Shown piece after piece: positions 51,691-63,108 of a stretch of DNA of 64,000 nt. Where the stretch lies: the NCBI GenBank assembly GCA_037389465.1, contig JAZARR010000070.1:3748501-3812500 (forward strand), read 5' to 3'. Made by a program: the position numbers and the translations under genes. This stretch comes from Baylisascaris procyonis. Its lineage: Eukaryota > Nematoda > Chromadorea > Rhabditida > Ascarididae. The notes beneath the pieces are model-generated. The model saw only the letters and a list, made by a program, of their open reading frames with translations, made no database searches and was not told the DNA's origin. The first letter of the stretch is position 1. Every line of letters begins with the position of its first letter.

Positions 51691-54600
51691 CTGCAAATAC
51701 AGAGATTACTGCATAGAGACGTCATTAGGTGGAACATAAAATGAAGGAAGCTTAGTGGGTGTGTCATTCGGTGGTCGATTTTCTTGAGAATGCGAACACC
51801 GATAAAACTATCCACTACGTCACTGCATTGTTGCCCGCGTAACTCTAACTCTACAATGTTTGGGAATGCCAAGAGAATTACTCTAAATACAAAATATATT
51901 AACAAAGTCAACGGGATGTTTCTTATATGGTTCAGAATGACCACTAATGGATCATATTTATCTTCCATTTGTATTACTGTTGCAGTGCTGTCATCCAGCA
52001 AGACTCTTAGCCGCCCTCTTAATTGCGCTCATCATTTACTGCCCGAGTGAGGCTAATCTCCGACTAAGCAACAAACACGAACCATGTTCAAGCGATTTTT
52101 TCGCGCTTTGGCGTTTGAGTGTTCAGCAACAAGAACCCCATCGCGTTCGAGTCCGTTCACCTCGAATCCACTCTCATCAACAAATTCCTCAGTCATCACG
52201 CACTTCTGCAGCCACTCGTGTGATACTATGAAAAGTCCCCTCAGGATCGCTTCCATTATCCGACCTGACCATTAACTTCTGTGAATTCGAAAGCAAAACT
52301 GATAAAGAAAACACCTTCAGTACAAGAAACCTTTTCAAAGAAAAAATCCACTTTCCATTAAAATAACCTATATTTATAAGCATAATAACGAAAAAAAGAT
52401 AACAGCACCAACATAACTAACTTCCCATTACGCCAACCGCCTGTTGTGCTCACAAAAGCGATCTCTATGCTCTCAAGGAATGACTGAACGAAATCAGGTA
52501 GAACCATGGAATTTCGAAACATGAGGTTTTTTAAATCTATTACTTTATGAATAAAGAAAGTTATTTTGACTTATAGGCAAAAACATTTGGTTTTCTTCTG
52601 TATATATTGAATCAAATTAGACTACTACTTTCATCTCAGCGATACTAATAACATATCTTCGTCGACATTCTATTGATCACTGATGATTCAAAATGCGAGA
52701 ATCCAAAGATAAGCTGGTTGTGAGATGCTCACTGTTCGAAAGCTGATAGAGTTAGTAAGAATTCCGCGCAAATGAGAGCCTGCTCTATGTTTATCCCCTT
52801 CTTATCATCCAAAATAGCTGAAATAGTCTGGGAAAAGAAAAATCATGCAGGATAGAATCTGCTACTAAGAGAGCACGATTACGGCTTAGCTCCGCTATTT
52901 GCACTTTGATAACATCGATTTTTCCGATGTTTTATGATAATTTCCCACGAATTGTCTCATTTGGCTGATGTTCGTTGATATTTCCTCTCTCCTAAATACT
53001 TAAGAGAAAATCCTCACATCTCTTCTAAGTGCTTCTCAACGACTAAGTGCTAAAGAAAGGAGGAATGTAACTATGGAATTAGGCAACAGTTCATTTTTCT
53101 ACGGATTAAAGCAATAAGTGCTCATACAAAGGAGCACTCGCCGATGCGTAGATGTGACTCCCATTTGAGAGGGAAAAGAAAAACACCGAGCATAACATTT
53201 TCAGCATAGCACCTCAGGCGGATGCAAAAACTGCATTTTTCATTTCCTCATCTCCATTTTAGCTAAAATGAGTTCATAATTTAACGAAAATCTAGAGAAA
53301 TTTTTTTGATGTGAAGCAGCTGAACGAGTTTTCATATTGAAACCGCTGCTTCGGAAAAAAAGATAGCAGAAATGTTCTGTACATCCATCTACTCCTTTGA
53401 GCATGATCGATTAGCTATTCAGCGCATCAGCTAACCCTTTAGAAAACAAATAGATGAAAAGCAAAGATGAAAATGATTGCTTAGAGGAGAAACAAAATTC
53501 ACCCGAAACTTCAGCGTTTCTAGCAGATGTTGTTTTTACGACGTAGTGTGTTGCTGATTCAATTTTGGTTGTATACTTTCCAAGGCGTGAAAGGAACTTC
53601 TTTCCCTGCGAAGAAACTGGCTCAGGAATCGCACTCGAAACAAAAACTGAATAACGGCGGTGTGAATACGACGGATATACTGAAATAAGTTGTTTAATCA
53701 TAAACTGAGAGTATATTACTGCAAAAAGCTGCTATTTTATGACAAAGATGAAACGGAAATGGCATCAACACAAGCAGTTACTCTAAATACGTTTAACTGT
53801 TCAAGTCCTAAGTTGAAGAGTCTGATGATAACCTTTCGATCCGAAAACTAAGCACAAATTTTCTTCCGAAGCAAGCGATACAAAATTTGGCGTGTAATAT
53901 TGGCCGCAATCATACTACATCTGATCGATTCGTAGTGCATCTATCCGATCCTATCATCATGAGTAATCAAATTGAGTCCCTTTCTTCAGTTCCTCGAATG
54001 GCCTCTCAGGACTCAAGCATGCATTTCGATCTTCTAGTAACCCTCAAATCACTGCGATAAAGATCCGAAAAATAGAACACACAATATTAATAACCACTGT
54101 AGTTGAGCAAATCCGATCAGTCATCTTGTTTGCATGAAGAAATGCAGTCACAATTTTTTAATTCCCTAGTCTGCATAATATTTCCACCAATAAAATAAAA
54201 CATCGTTAGTTATTGATAACAGAAGATGCAATATGCAATTATGAAATATTACAACAAATCGTTACCAATTTGAAATCGTTGATGAATAAGACCAAAGATA
54301 TGCTTCGTCGTATCGTCGCTTATAAAATCCATTGGAGTTTCTCCCTGTAATAAATCTGTGGAATAAACTACACAAGTGAGATGACGAGTGCAACGCTGCA
54401 CTCTTTTAGAGCAACAATAAAAGTTGCAAAATAAAAATATTAATTGAGACCTATTAGTTCGAAGCTCTACATAGTAATATTCTGAAATTATTTCCGCAAT
54501 TCACTGCGCTTAACATGACTGCAAAAATGATAACGAACGTTTAAGACGATATATATCATTAACACTAGAAAAGACTGAAGAGCAGCTTCAAAAGCCCACT

Positions 54601-57600
54601 TACCTTGCAACCTTACAGGTCAATAAAACATCTCTATCAGAAAATCTACACAACAGGTTAGACCGCATAAAACTAAAACGCATTATTGTGCACATCGTAT
54701 TAGTTGTGTTGGTAGTTCATGGAACTGGTGGTCCCGACGACTGGAATTGAAAAGGAAACAACATACCAACTCTTAAAGGACAGTTCTCAACCTATTCTAT
54801 TTCCTCATTCAAATGTTCACTGAAATGGAAACAAAGGCTGAAGAAAACAGAAACTCACCTTAAGATTTTTTGCCTTTCTAAGCGCGCCCTTCGATAAGAG
54901 GTATTTGATGACATCATGCGCGCCATTTTTTACGGCTATATGCAACGGTGTTTCGCATAGCTCACCACCTACAAAAAAATTACATCCACATCAGCAGAGT
55001 CGCAACCACTCGTGAGCGTTCCCCAGCAATCAACTATTAAGCCCACAAAAAAACCATTGTGTTTTCCGTAATTTCTAGGTCTTTCTTTTCTGATACTACA
55101 GAAAAAAATTGGGACAAAAGGTGATAGAAGCTAAATGAAGCAAAAATTTGCATATGAGAAATTTGCAAAAAAAAACACGAAGCAAAAATTTGCACATTTG
55201 GCAGTTGATTGCCTGCCAACCAAAAATAATCCAGCAGGTGCTCGAATGCAACCCAGCGGTTTTCAAAAGCAACATTTTTGCAGCTTTAAAGTGATCTAGA
55301 ACAACCAGCTTATCTGTGCTGAAAATTATAACACTATATGAGACAAATTGTGAAATTCGATGCTCGATTTTTGAAATAAATAAGTAAGGATAGCAATTGG
55401 CCAAATGAAGTTTTTATATAAGCCAAAAGTGAGGGAAATTAACTAATCAATAAAACTAATGCTTTTCTGAGTAGAACGAATATGCGCTCCCGTTTGAAAC
55501 AAACGAAGGGTAGAGCCATTTACACAATTTCGAAATCATCAAGAACGGGACATAAAAACCTTTAATGTATAAGCTTAGCATAATAAGCATAAATCACGGT
55601 GAATATGTGAATGTATGTGCGCCTGATATTCTGCTAGAAAGTAAATGATTATCAGTCGTCTTGCAGATAGAGTAATAACACAAGAGATGAAATTTGCATT
55701 TGCTGGCACGGATCGGAATATTTGAATTCTGGAATTTTAATGATTTGTGCGCAGTGTTGGATTAAAAGAGATATCACACCAATGATCTTTTCCTGCGCAA
55801 TCAGCGCGAGACCTGCCTTCAAATGAAATCAAAGCAAAAAACTATGAGAAAAACCTTCTCGAAGCAACTACAACGCATCTCATGCCTTCTTTTAATTACT
55901 TCGTGGATGCACGTGGATTCAACCGAACGCATCCAATAGAATCATCTATTAATAAAACCAATAAACGCAAGGCATCTTCTTGCGCCAAAGAATGCAAGAT
56001 CTATTAACCTCGACAAGCAAATTCGAATAAAATGACTGTACATAAAAACTCGGAAAAAGAGATGTTCATTAAAAGACCACTTTAATAGTCAAAGTTGGCT
56101 TCAGGCAAAGTAAGAAAATTTGTTTGCGAAAGGATGCAAAAGCATAGAAACAAGAACTCACCATACGCATTGATGACAGCACCATTCTCCACTAGAATCT
56201 TACACAGATCCACAGAGTTTATAGCAGCCGCATGATGTATCGCCGTATATCCACTGTTATCCCGTTGATTCGCATCTTCACCATTCTTAAAACAAATGCG
56301 TACACTGCTGGGCGATAAATACGAAATAACTCTACGACATCCGATAAAAACTTCAAACCATTTCCCATTCGTTCAAGGACAAGACATTCCACTAGGCTTT
56401 GGCCACACTGCAGGAAGTGACTGCGAAGATGATAGAGAACTGAAACGACCTTCACAACACATGAAGCACCGAGCATGTCCTCCATAAAAACCTTCACGTA
56501 TCAGTACGATCAAAAGGAGTTATTGAAGTGCGTATCAGTACGATGAAAGGCCGATAATAGAAATTTGTGTTTCACACAAATTTCTATCATCGAAGCAAGA
56601 GGATAATTAAGAAGTTTTGTGAATGCGCAGTACCAATAAAAACCTCTGCGTCATGGCCAGCCTTTTTGAACTTTTTAGTAATAACTGAAAAGCTACTTCA
56701 CCACGTGTTTCCTTCTGACAGCCTCGACATGTAATCCTAAAAACTATGAACTAATCAAGAAGGAAAGGAATCAAGAAGTGTGCGTCCAACATGAACGTTC
56801 ATCACAAGAGTAAATGGAATGAAAAATTGTAACACCTCAAGTGCCTCCACCATCAGCTGTTTTTGTCCACTCAGTGCCGCAGTAATCAGGACGTTTTCAC
56901 CTTTATGATGCGACAGCCTTGACCGACTTCCCGTCATATGTGCTTGCTTTCCAGCCACTGACCCTGAGGCATGCTCAACACACTCATCTCGTTTGCAAGC
57001 ATTTTTCATTTCCTAAAATTAGGAAATAAAAGAGAGTGGAAGAAAAAAGAAAATTGTCAAGAAAAAATTTGATGGCAAAGCCCTTCCTATCAAAGAAACA
57101 GCTTTGATTAGAAAAAATTATAAGCAGAACTTATATTTGAGTTTAATCTCTATGAAATGCAGACATTCACACTTCTTGAATATTAGACAACTTGAAAAGA
57201 TGGATTCTTATTTGACGGTTATGGAAGCTGGAGCGGAAAAGTCTAAGATTTAAATAGAAGTAATGCAGTCACTTTTAGAATTTCCCAAGCTTTCCTTAAC
57301 AGCCCTATCATGGATAGAGAAGGATTCTCAACAATTTGTATTATTTTAAAAGAAGGAGCCGATCGAGGTTGCCCAGGTTTTTACGGATGTTATTCAAGGT
57401 ATTTTTTTTTAGTTTCATTGATTTCAGCATGAAGGACGAATATTTTTTTCTTCAGGTTCACCATTAGAACCCATTTGCGTAAATCGTAACAGCTGATGAA
57501 GTTTCATCGGATCAGAGCTCAAAAAGATATCAGCACACGCCCACTAACGAAATGAGCACCACATTTAAATTGAGTTTGAGTGACTGTCTAAACGATAAGT

Positions 57601-60600
57601 GGATGAATGAAATGTGTACCATGTCGAGAAGGTTAACGGCTCCTTTTGCGAATGTTGCTGAGGGACGTTGCTTGAAGAAAGTATACTCGTCGGGTTCCTT
57701 AAAGATGGGTAATTGCTGCGTCATTGAAGGAATCTCCGTGTCCTCTGGATATTTCGTCTCCTGTGAAAGCTGTGAGAATAACTTAACACTCTCCGAGGGA
57801 CGTTCCAATTGCAATTCGTCGGAAACTTTTTTTGGAAAAGTGCTGCTGAAAACAAAAAGGTCGTATTAGCCACCTTCACTATCGAAAACTCTTTACGGAA
57901 TATTTAGAGCGCCACTACTTAAAGAGTTGAATCACGACGGATTCCTCTGCTACATCTCCCCTTCCTGCTCTTTTTTTGCTGCTGATGCGGAACCCTCTCA
58001 AAAACTTCGGCTGAGTGGGAGAAAGGGGAACGAATTGCGCTATAGCTACACACGGTCTATAGCTTCGGATGATGCGCTATATCGCTTCCACTATAGACTT
58101 TCAAGATGGAAATGTGCAAAAATTGCGCTTGACCTAGAGCTGATCCATTTGAGTCATTCTTGACAACACAAACTCTGGATGTCTGGTGGTCGAAAAAAAA
58201 TTCCCTTGTACGTATCTCACAAGATCGAACGGCTCCAATTGCTTAAGATTTCAATTACCATTTTTCCTTTCCGACTTGACGTCGTGATGGTTTTGCGTGA
58301 GTCAACAACATGTACGCATAACAAAGCGCGCGCCATTCACGGTGTGGGCTGTGTGTGAGGACCTTGGACGACAAGCAGTAATTTCCGTCCTCCATGCTGT
58401 TATTCCATAAACCCAACCTTACCAGAAGTCCCTTCCCTTTTACACTGATTGCCCATCTCAATATGTACTGATTAACCAAACGGAGAAGAATAATGAACTA
58501 ACACATCTTGAATTTAACAATTATCCAATATTGTGAACGAAAAGAGGATTAGATTTCCTTTACCTGAAATATGTGTATTTATGCAGCGCTCTCACTAAAC
58601 CAGATATAGTAACACCTGCCACCACATAAATTCATCTTATAGCCACTTGCATGCACGACAGCGATAGGTGACCAAGCCTTATGGCAGATTACCTTTGCGA
58701 AAACCTGGAGAACGATGAAAGTAAAATGAGACCTATTTGTCGAAGGAGGTGATTGGGAAGATGCGCCGTGCGCAGGTGTTGCGTATTGTCGAAGTAGTCC
58801 GTCTACGGCTACATGATTTCTCTGCAGCGTATCATCAACTACCGCTTTCACTTTCGACGATTCATCGCTTATCATACTCTCTTCTTCGAGCATCCTAGAA
58901 TGCATCCAGCCATTTCATTAGAGCAAAAGTAAAAGCGCAATATGTGAACAATATACAAATAATAAATTTAATACTATTAAGATATGCCAGTGCAGGAAGG
59001 AGGTAGGGAGGAGGAAGAAGAAGCAAAAATCCTAGCAACAAGGAAAATTTCAGAAATATGCATAAATCAGGACCATGCTGTTTCAATGGAAATGCTGGCA
59101 ATAAACTTTTGGAAACAAGCGCAAATCTAAGATAACTTTCTGATGTCACCAAACTAGATGCGGTGGCATCTCCGATCACACGTAATTGCGGCTCTGCCAT
59201 CATTTGCGTATAGGAGAGTGAAATTTGACCGGGAGTGGAATGAGCTTACAATAAGGGAGAATTGTGAATGCAAACGAGACCTAATCGTCGAACAGGACGA
59301 CTCGCAACGAACATCTTGCACACACTTCGGCGTGACTATTGCATATTGTCGAAGCAATGCATCTATGGTGACATCATTTCGTCGAAGAGCATCCCTAAGT
59401 GCAGTTTCCACCCTCGATGACTCATCGCTAACTACACTTCTTTCATCTAGCATTCTAAAATAAAGTCAATTGCTTTATTGTAATACAGCAGCACAATTGT
59501 CTAGTGGATACATATAAGAATAACAGTGCTCGGAGGGGAGGGGTTGGAGACTGCTCTGTCTATAGAGGTCAAGATTTGATGAAGACAGCTGTAGTTAAAA
59601 GTTGAGATTTTAAAACAAAGTTACCAAATGCACTGACATACAAAATTATAGTGGCACATGACAGCAGAAATAGCGATGACACCGGAGAGACGGACTGAAA
59701 GAAATGGGAATACCACATAGACAAGGGACGGAGGAGGGGATAACACCACTTATCTTAGCATGATGCGTGAAAAAGTGCAACACATCGCATCCGGCTGGAC
59801 AGTCCCTTAACTCACATGGAACAAGCCTTTTATGTGATTCTCCTTCCTCCGTTCCCCCTCCTTTTTTCCTCGAATACCCATTAAACTCTTGCATGCCAGG
59901 AAATCACCAAAATGCGAGGAGTCCCTGCTCGTGCGATCATATTGGAAGGTTTTCCTAACATTTACTAGACCTTCGCAATCAGCGTTTCTTCAAGCCTGGT
60001 AGGACCCTTCAAAACCTTTGCATATTTGGAGATGCACTGCGAGAGGATGCTCAAAAGTTTGCTGGTCTTATATGGTGGTCAGGTAGAAGAAATTTCGCTT
60101 CTTTTGAAGCAGGTCGATAGCAGTAATACTTTCAAACTCTTGGATGAAAATAAGCCTTAAGTTGCAGGTTCTAAAAATGAGCATGCCAGGAAATATCGAC
60201 TCTGACAGTCTCATTTAGCACACAGATTCTCCAAATGTCTCGAATCATTTGATAACGAACGTAAAAGGGTTTCCGCAATGTTAGATTTGACCCGAGGTAG
60301 GGTAGCAAGATGTATTAGCCCGCATTCCTTCCTCCTGCCGACATATGGTGATGAAGAAAAAATAGAAACGGAAAGTGGATATGGCTGATACCAAGATAAC
60401 AGGCAAACCCCACCGCTTACCACATTCAGACATTCTACAGAATATGACAGCTCACTGCGCTGGCAAATCCCGCAGAATATGATAGAATATGACAGTTCAT
60501 TGCGCCACCAATAAGCAATTCTATTGGCATAGTGAATGCCGATCCTAAGTTCTTTCTAGCCTACTTCTATCTTGTTTTATGAATAAAACTATAAACAAAG

Positions 60601-62613
60601 AACACACCTTGCCGAAGACTGACCATCGCGTTCAGTTACTGCAGTCTCTTCCTGGAATCTCTCTTCTTTCTCCTCCAAATTCTCTCCTGCTAATGCCATC
60701 CTCTGTGTTGCACAAAATTCATCAATGGTTCGTTTTTGCTGATCAGGTTCGGCGAGTGTCGCCAATTCATCCTTGTTCACTTTGGTCACGTCAAGCTTAA
60801 AAATATGGCCATCATAGATAACTGTTATTGGGAGCTAGTAATACTCAGATCGTCTTACTTCAGTGCGCGGGGTTCTCAACGGGTCTGCAGTTTAGATGCA
60901 TTCATAGTTCGCCCATATTCCATTAAAATATGTATGTTTCTGGACGATATGTGGCAGATTACAACTACATATGATCTGACCATAAAAACAGCAATAAAAG
61001 GCTGATATGAATAAGAGTGAAAGCATCGAACCGTGTGGAAACATATCCTAGTATAGAGCAAAGCGGTTTGAGGTCGGACGCACCACATAGCAAGACAACG
61101 GCTTAATTAAGACTGAGTGCCATGTTCAAACATTTTTCACTCGCATAGAACCAATACCCAAAAGGTGCATACGCACATGTGGAATACCAGTTGACGTTAG
61201 GTATCGTCAACTGGAACAAATCTGTTCAAACAATAAAAAAAGAATGAGTGGAGTGGAGCAAAGCAAAACGGCGAAATTCTTGATATTAATAGCCTTAACA
61301 GGGCTCAGCTGCGGTGACCTCGAGGTGACCAATGCAAGCTAAACCAACGATCACTTTGGAAGTGTCAACAAAATAAGTTAAATCGCTTCTGTTTTGAAAA
61401 GAACATTGAAAGGAAGTCAATCATACGTGTAAACCTACAACTCATTTCGGAAGATTTAAATTAGCAGAAATCGTTAAAGATATGCCAACAGGTTTTGACA
61501 GTAAAAATTCGAAAACCTCAGCCATCGCTGAGGACGACTCGCACAAGAAATGTGAAGTCGCCCGGCATGAGCTCGTCTGTACAGTTGCATAGGCGCAGAC
61601 CCCTTATATGAACCGATGACCAAAATGCATCAGGCCCACCCACTATGACGGCTTTGACATAAATTTTCTCTCATCGCTCAGGGACATTAATTCGAGTGTA
61701 AAAGAACCTGAGACAAAAAGAAAAATCAAACACGAACCTTAGAAAGATGCTCCTTGAATGAAAGAAGATGCTGGAAAAATTGATTCATGAATGTGGCTGG
61801 TGCAGGATGTCGAAGGTCAAGAGGAAGAGCACAAAAAGGACATTGCACGAACGACTCTCCGGTAGACATTTCGTTGATACAAGACCTTCAATTTGTGTGA
61901 TAATGCGCCTAACGAGCATTAAATAGAGTCATTGAGTGATTCTATTTACAGCAGAAAACAGCTAAAATCATAGGTATGCACCAATAACTTTCATTTCTGA
62001 GGTAGGTCAAATATATATTATGCAGTCTATATTGTACTTGACAATATGCTTAGATACAAACACATGCTTATATTTATACATACAGACTATCGAAGCATTT
62101 AATCCATCGACTGGGATACAGAGATTCTCGTACTTCCGCCATTGTTAGCGAGCATCTATAGCGATGAAGCATATTCACAACTACGGTCAAAAAAAAAAAA
62201 AACAGCAAAAGTAGATTCCTCTCTCTTATATCATAAATCAACTACAAAGATATGCAGCTATTTCTCACGAAATCTTGAGCTCATTTGGTGAAGTCTACTT
62301 TAAAAATCATTGTAGATACAATCAGATCATCCAGATAGCGATATTTTCGAGATTCATTAGAGTGGCATGGTTTTAAAGATCTGTATCGAATAAACGGTAA
62401 ACTACGAAGGCAAGTTGGGCAGCATCAAATAAGGCCATCAGATCATAGAAATAGCAATAAAGAACTCACCAACAAAAGACGTGTTTGCATGATTGCCCCA
62501 AAAATTGGAGATTATCGCTGGGGGTCTGGCTGAAAATGCAAAAAAAAGATACTTTTTGATAATTTATAAAAGAATTAAAATAACAAAAAGTTGCTGAAAT
62601 GTGTCATACCGCA

Positions 62614-62664
<51 letters not shown>

Positions 62665-63108
62665 TATAATACTGAGTATAATGCTTAGAATACTTGGAAG
62701 AAAATGGATTTGCACATAACGGGCTACTGCAAAAAGTATACTACAATAAAGTAAACTGGTCAAGTTTGAGTGTAACATATTGAGAAGTGAATAAGCCTCC
62801 AAATATGATATTTAGATTGAATTCGACGATAAATATTTGTAAAATAAACTATACAATTGTTTGTTGCTGAATTTAATGCAATTGAGGAATAAAGTTGAGT
62901 ATGAAATTAGATATTAAAATTACAAATGATAAAAATTCATTGTTCAATTTAATGAAGTAGCCGAAAAATAAAATAAACTTCGTGGCATATATTAGGAACC
63001 TCAATGAATGAAAAAAGTAAATCTAATAACCATTTGTCACAGCGAATATTTTGCAAAAGGTTTTGTGCCTCTTTCAACGTGTTCGCAAACATCCTCATTG
63101 ATGCAATC
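48183..63108 (-). CDS. brd-1: BARD1 homologue: RING, ankyrin repeats and tandem BRCT domains (16-exon gene)
   Basis: Exons (minus strand, 5' to 3'): 63108-63031, 62529-62470, 61885-61738, 60795-60608, 59454-59281, 58894-58733, 57845-57620, 57012-56836, 56285-56162, 54968-54859, 54344-54266, 53679-53503, 52264-52083, 51690-51493, 48562-48440, 48242-48183. All junction phases agree. From the ATG at 63098 the product is 751 residues if both linker exons are used (human BARD1 is 777). Domains: C3HC4 RING about 20-61, linker about 90-345, ankyrin repeats about 380-500, BRCT1 about 510-605, BRCT2 about 630-750. This domain order is diagnostic of BARD1. By family knowledge the protein pairs with BRCA1/BRC-1 through the RING, forms a nuclear E3 ubiquitin ligase and acts in homologous recombination. 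Identity rests on recognised motifs and exon phase, not a search. The last two exons are less certain than the rest. Confidence 0.87.
48600..51492. other. brd-1 intron 13 with a GC-richer insert
   Basis: The 2.9 kb intron between BRCT2 exons. From about 48640 to 49160 GC rises clearly above the surrounding sequence, and short frames appear on both strands with no recognisable product, perhaps an inserted repeat. An A/T-rich (AAAAT)-like tract lies at 48569-48604. A minus-strand open segment at 50518-50832 has acceptor-like ends but no BRCT similarity. Confidence 0.4.
52083..53679 (-). CDS. brd-1: brd-1 exons 11-12: BRCT domain 1
   Basis: Exon 11 (53679-53503) enters in phase 1 after TTATTTCAG and reads YSVFVSSAIPEPVSSQGKKF, then a TKIESATHYVV strand. 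Exon 12 (52264-52083) continues with EAILRGLFIVSHEWLQKCV and KNRLNM. The signature is a hydrophobic first strand, 'T-H-x-V-V', a Gly-containing helix ('I-L-R-G') and the invariant Trp in 'V-S-x-E-W-L-x-x-C'. These match BARD1 BRCT1 (human 'ILNGCWIL', then 'WVKACL'). BRCT repeats bind phosphopeptides and other repair partners. Confidence 0.88.
54266..57012 (-). CDS. brd-1: brd-1 exons 7-10: ankyrin repeats
   Basis: Exons 57012-56836, 56285-56162, 54968-54859 and 54344-54266 join in phases 0, 1, 0, 1. Exon 7 carries a basic stretch and the start of repeat 1 (ENVLITAALSGQKQ). Exon 8 reads NGEDANQRDNSGYTAIHHAA with a long helix. Exon 9 reads CETPLHIAVKNGAHDVIKYL followed by SKGALRKAKN. Exon 10 reads GETPMDFISDD. 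The TPLHIA helices and the last repeat ending in a 'P-hydrophobic-D-[FY]-x-x-D-[DE]' motif match the BARD1 ankyrin domain, whose known role is chromatin (histone H4 tail) binding. Exon 8 uses a GTTTTAAG acceptor. Confidence 0.88.
56497..56544. repeat. 14-base direct repeat next to the hairpin
   Basis: CGTATCAGTACGAT occurs at 56497-56510 and again at 56531-56544, immediately beside the inverted repeat. This looks like a small element or footprint inside the intron. Confidence 0.9.
56557..56587. repeat. perfect inverted repeat in brd-1 intron 7
   Basis: Two 14-base arms (56557-56570 and 56574-56587) are perfect reverse complements around a 3-base TTC loop, giving a tight hairpin on either strand. 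Confidence 0.95.
57620..57845 (-). CDS. brd-1: brd-1 exon 6: linker
   Basis: Acceptor TTTGTTTTCAG, donor GACATG|GTACAC. One base completes a Ser codon left by exon 5A or 5B, then 75 codons follow (STFPKKVSDELQLERP to KGAVNLLDM). The phase-2 entry is what fixes the AG|GTCTC donors of both duplicated exons. No domain is recognised. Confidence 0.7.
58733..58894 (-). CDS. brd-1: brd-1 exon 5B: second copy of the duplicated linker exon
   Basis: Acceptor CATTCTAG, donor AATAG|GTCTCA, 162 bases, phase 2 to phase 2. It begins MLEEESMISDESSKVK and runs to LLRQYATPAHG, then a Ser/Pro-rich end. It aligns with exon 5A over its first about 38 codons with mostly conservative changes. The divergence, with the frame kept, indicates an old duplication that is still under selection. 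It may be an alternative to 5A or an added repeat. Confidence 0.72.
59281..59454 (-). CDS. brd-1: brd-1 exon 5A: first copy of the duplicated linker exon
   Basis: Acceptor TATTTTAG, donor ATTAG|GTCTCG, 174 bases, phase 2 to phase 2. It begins MLDERSVVSDESSRVE and continues to DALLRQYA, then a divergent Cys-containing tail (residues about 156-212 of the model). It is clearly homologous to exon 5B about 0.4 kb further on. Both exons share the SDESS core, the LLRQYA end and the AG|GTCTC donor context. Splicing in A only, B only, or A then B all preserve the frame. Confidence 0.72.
60608..60795 (-). CDS. brd-1: brd-1 exon 4: acidic linker
   Basis: Enters in phase 0 after TTTTTAAG and ends in phase 2 at AAG|GTGTGT. 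It encodes 62 residues, from LDVTKVNKDE to TERDGQSSA, rich in Glu and Gln and probably helical or disordered. The phase-2 end fits either of the two following duplicated exons, both of which complete an Arg codon and continue with Met-Leu. The function of this linker is not recognisable. Confidence 0.7.
61187..61214. repeat. 10-base inverted repeat in brd-1 intron 3
   Basis: CCAGTTGACG at 61187-61196 and its exact complement at 61205-61214 with an 8-base loop. No function inferred. Confidence 0.9.
61738..63108 (-). CDS. brd-1: brd-1 exons 1-3: RING finger
   Basis: Three exons (63108-63031, 62529-62470, 61885-61738) only make sense when joined. Exon 1 gives a helix ending in IRCDKC, split at the last Cys codon. 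Exon 2 supplies the C-K-H-V-F-C part. Exon 3 supplies W-S-C and then C-P-F-C. The spacing is C-x2-C-x13-C-x-H-x2-C-x2-C-x12-C-x2-C, a complete C3HC4 zinc-binding RING. The helix before it and the helix after it (FMNQFFQHLLSFKEHL) match the flanking helices through which BARD1 binds BRCA1 in known structures. The likely start is the ATG at 63098, ten bases after a TTATTTCAG acceptor, which could take a spliced leader. An upstream coding exon cannot be excluded. Exon 3 uses an unusual ATTGAAG acceptor. Confidence 0.85.
62622..62661. repeat. (AT)n array in brd-1 intron 1
   Basis: About 40 bases of AT alternation preceded by an A9 run, between the first two RING exons, about 90 bases from the exon 2 acceptor. 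Confidence 0.95.

Noticed and set aside
51534..52001. 155-codon minus-strand frame
   Set aside because: Overlaps brd-1 exon 13 in a different frame. The BRCT frame has clear family similarity and this one has none.
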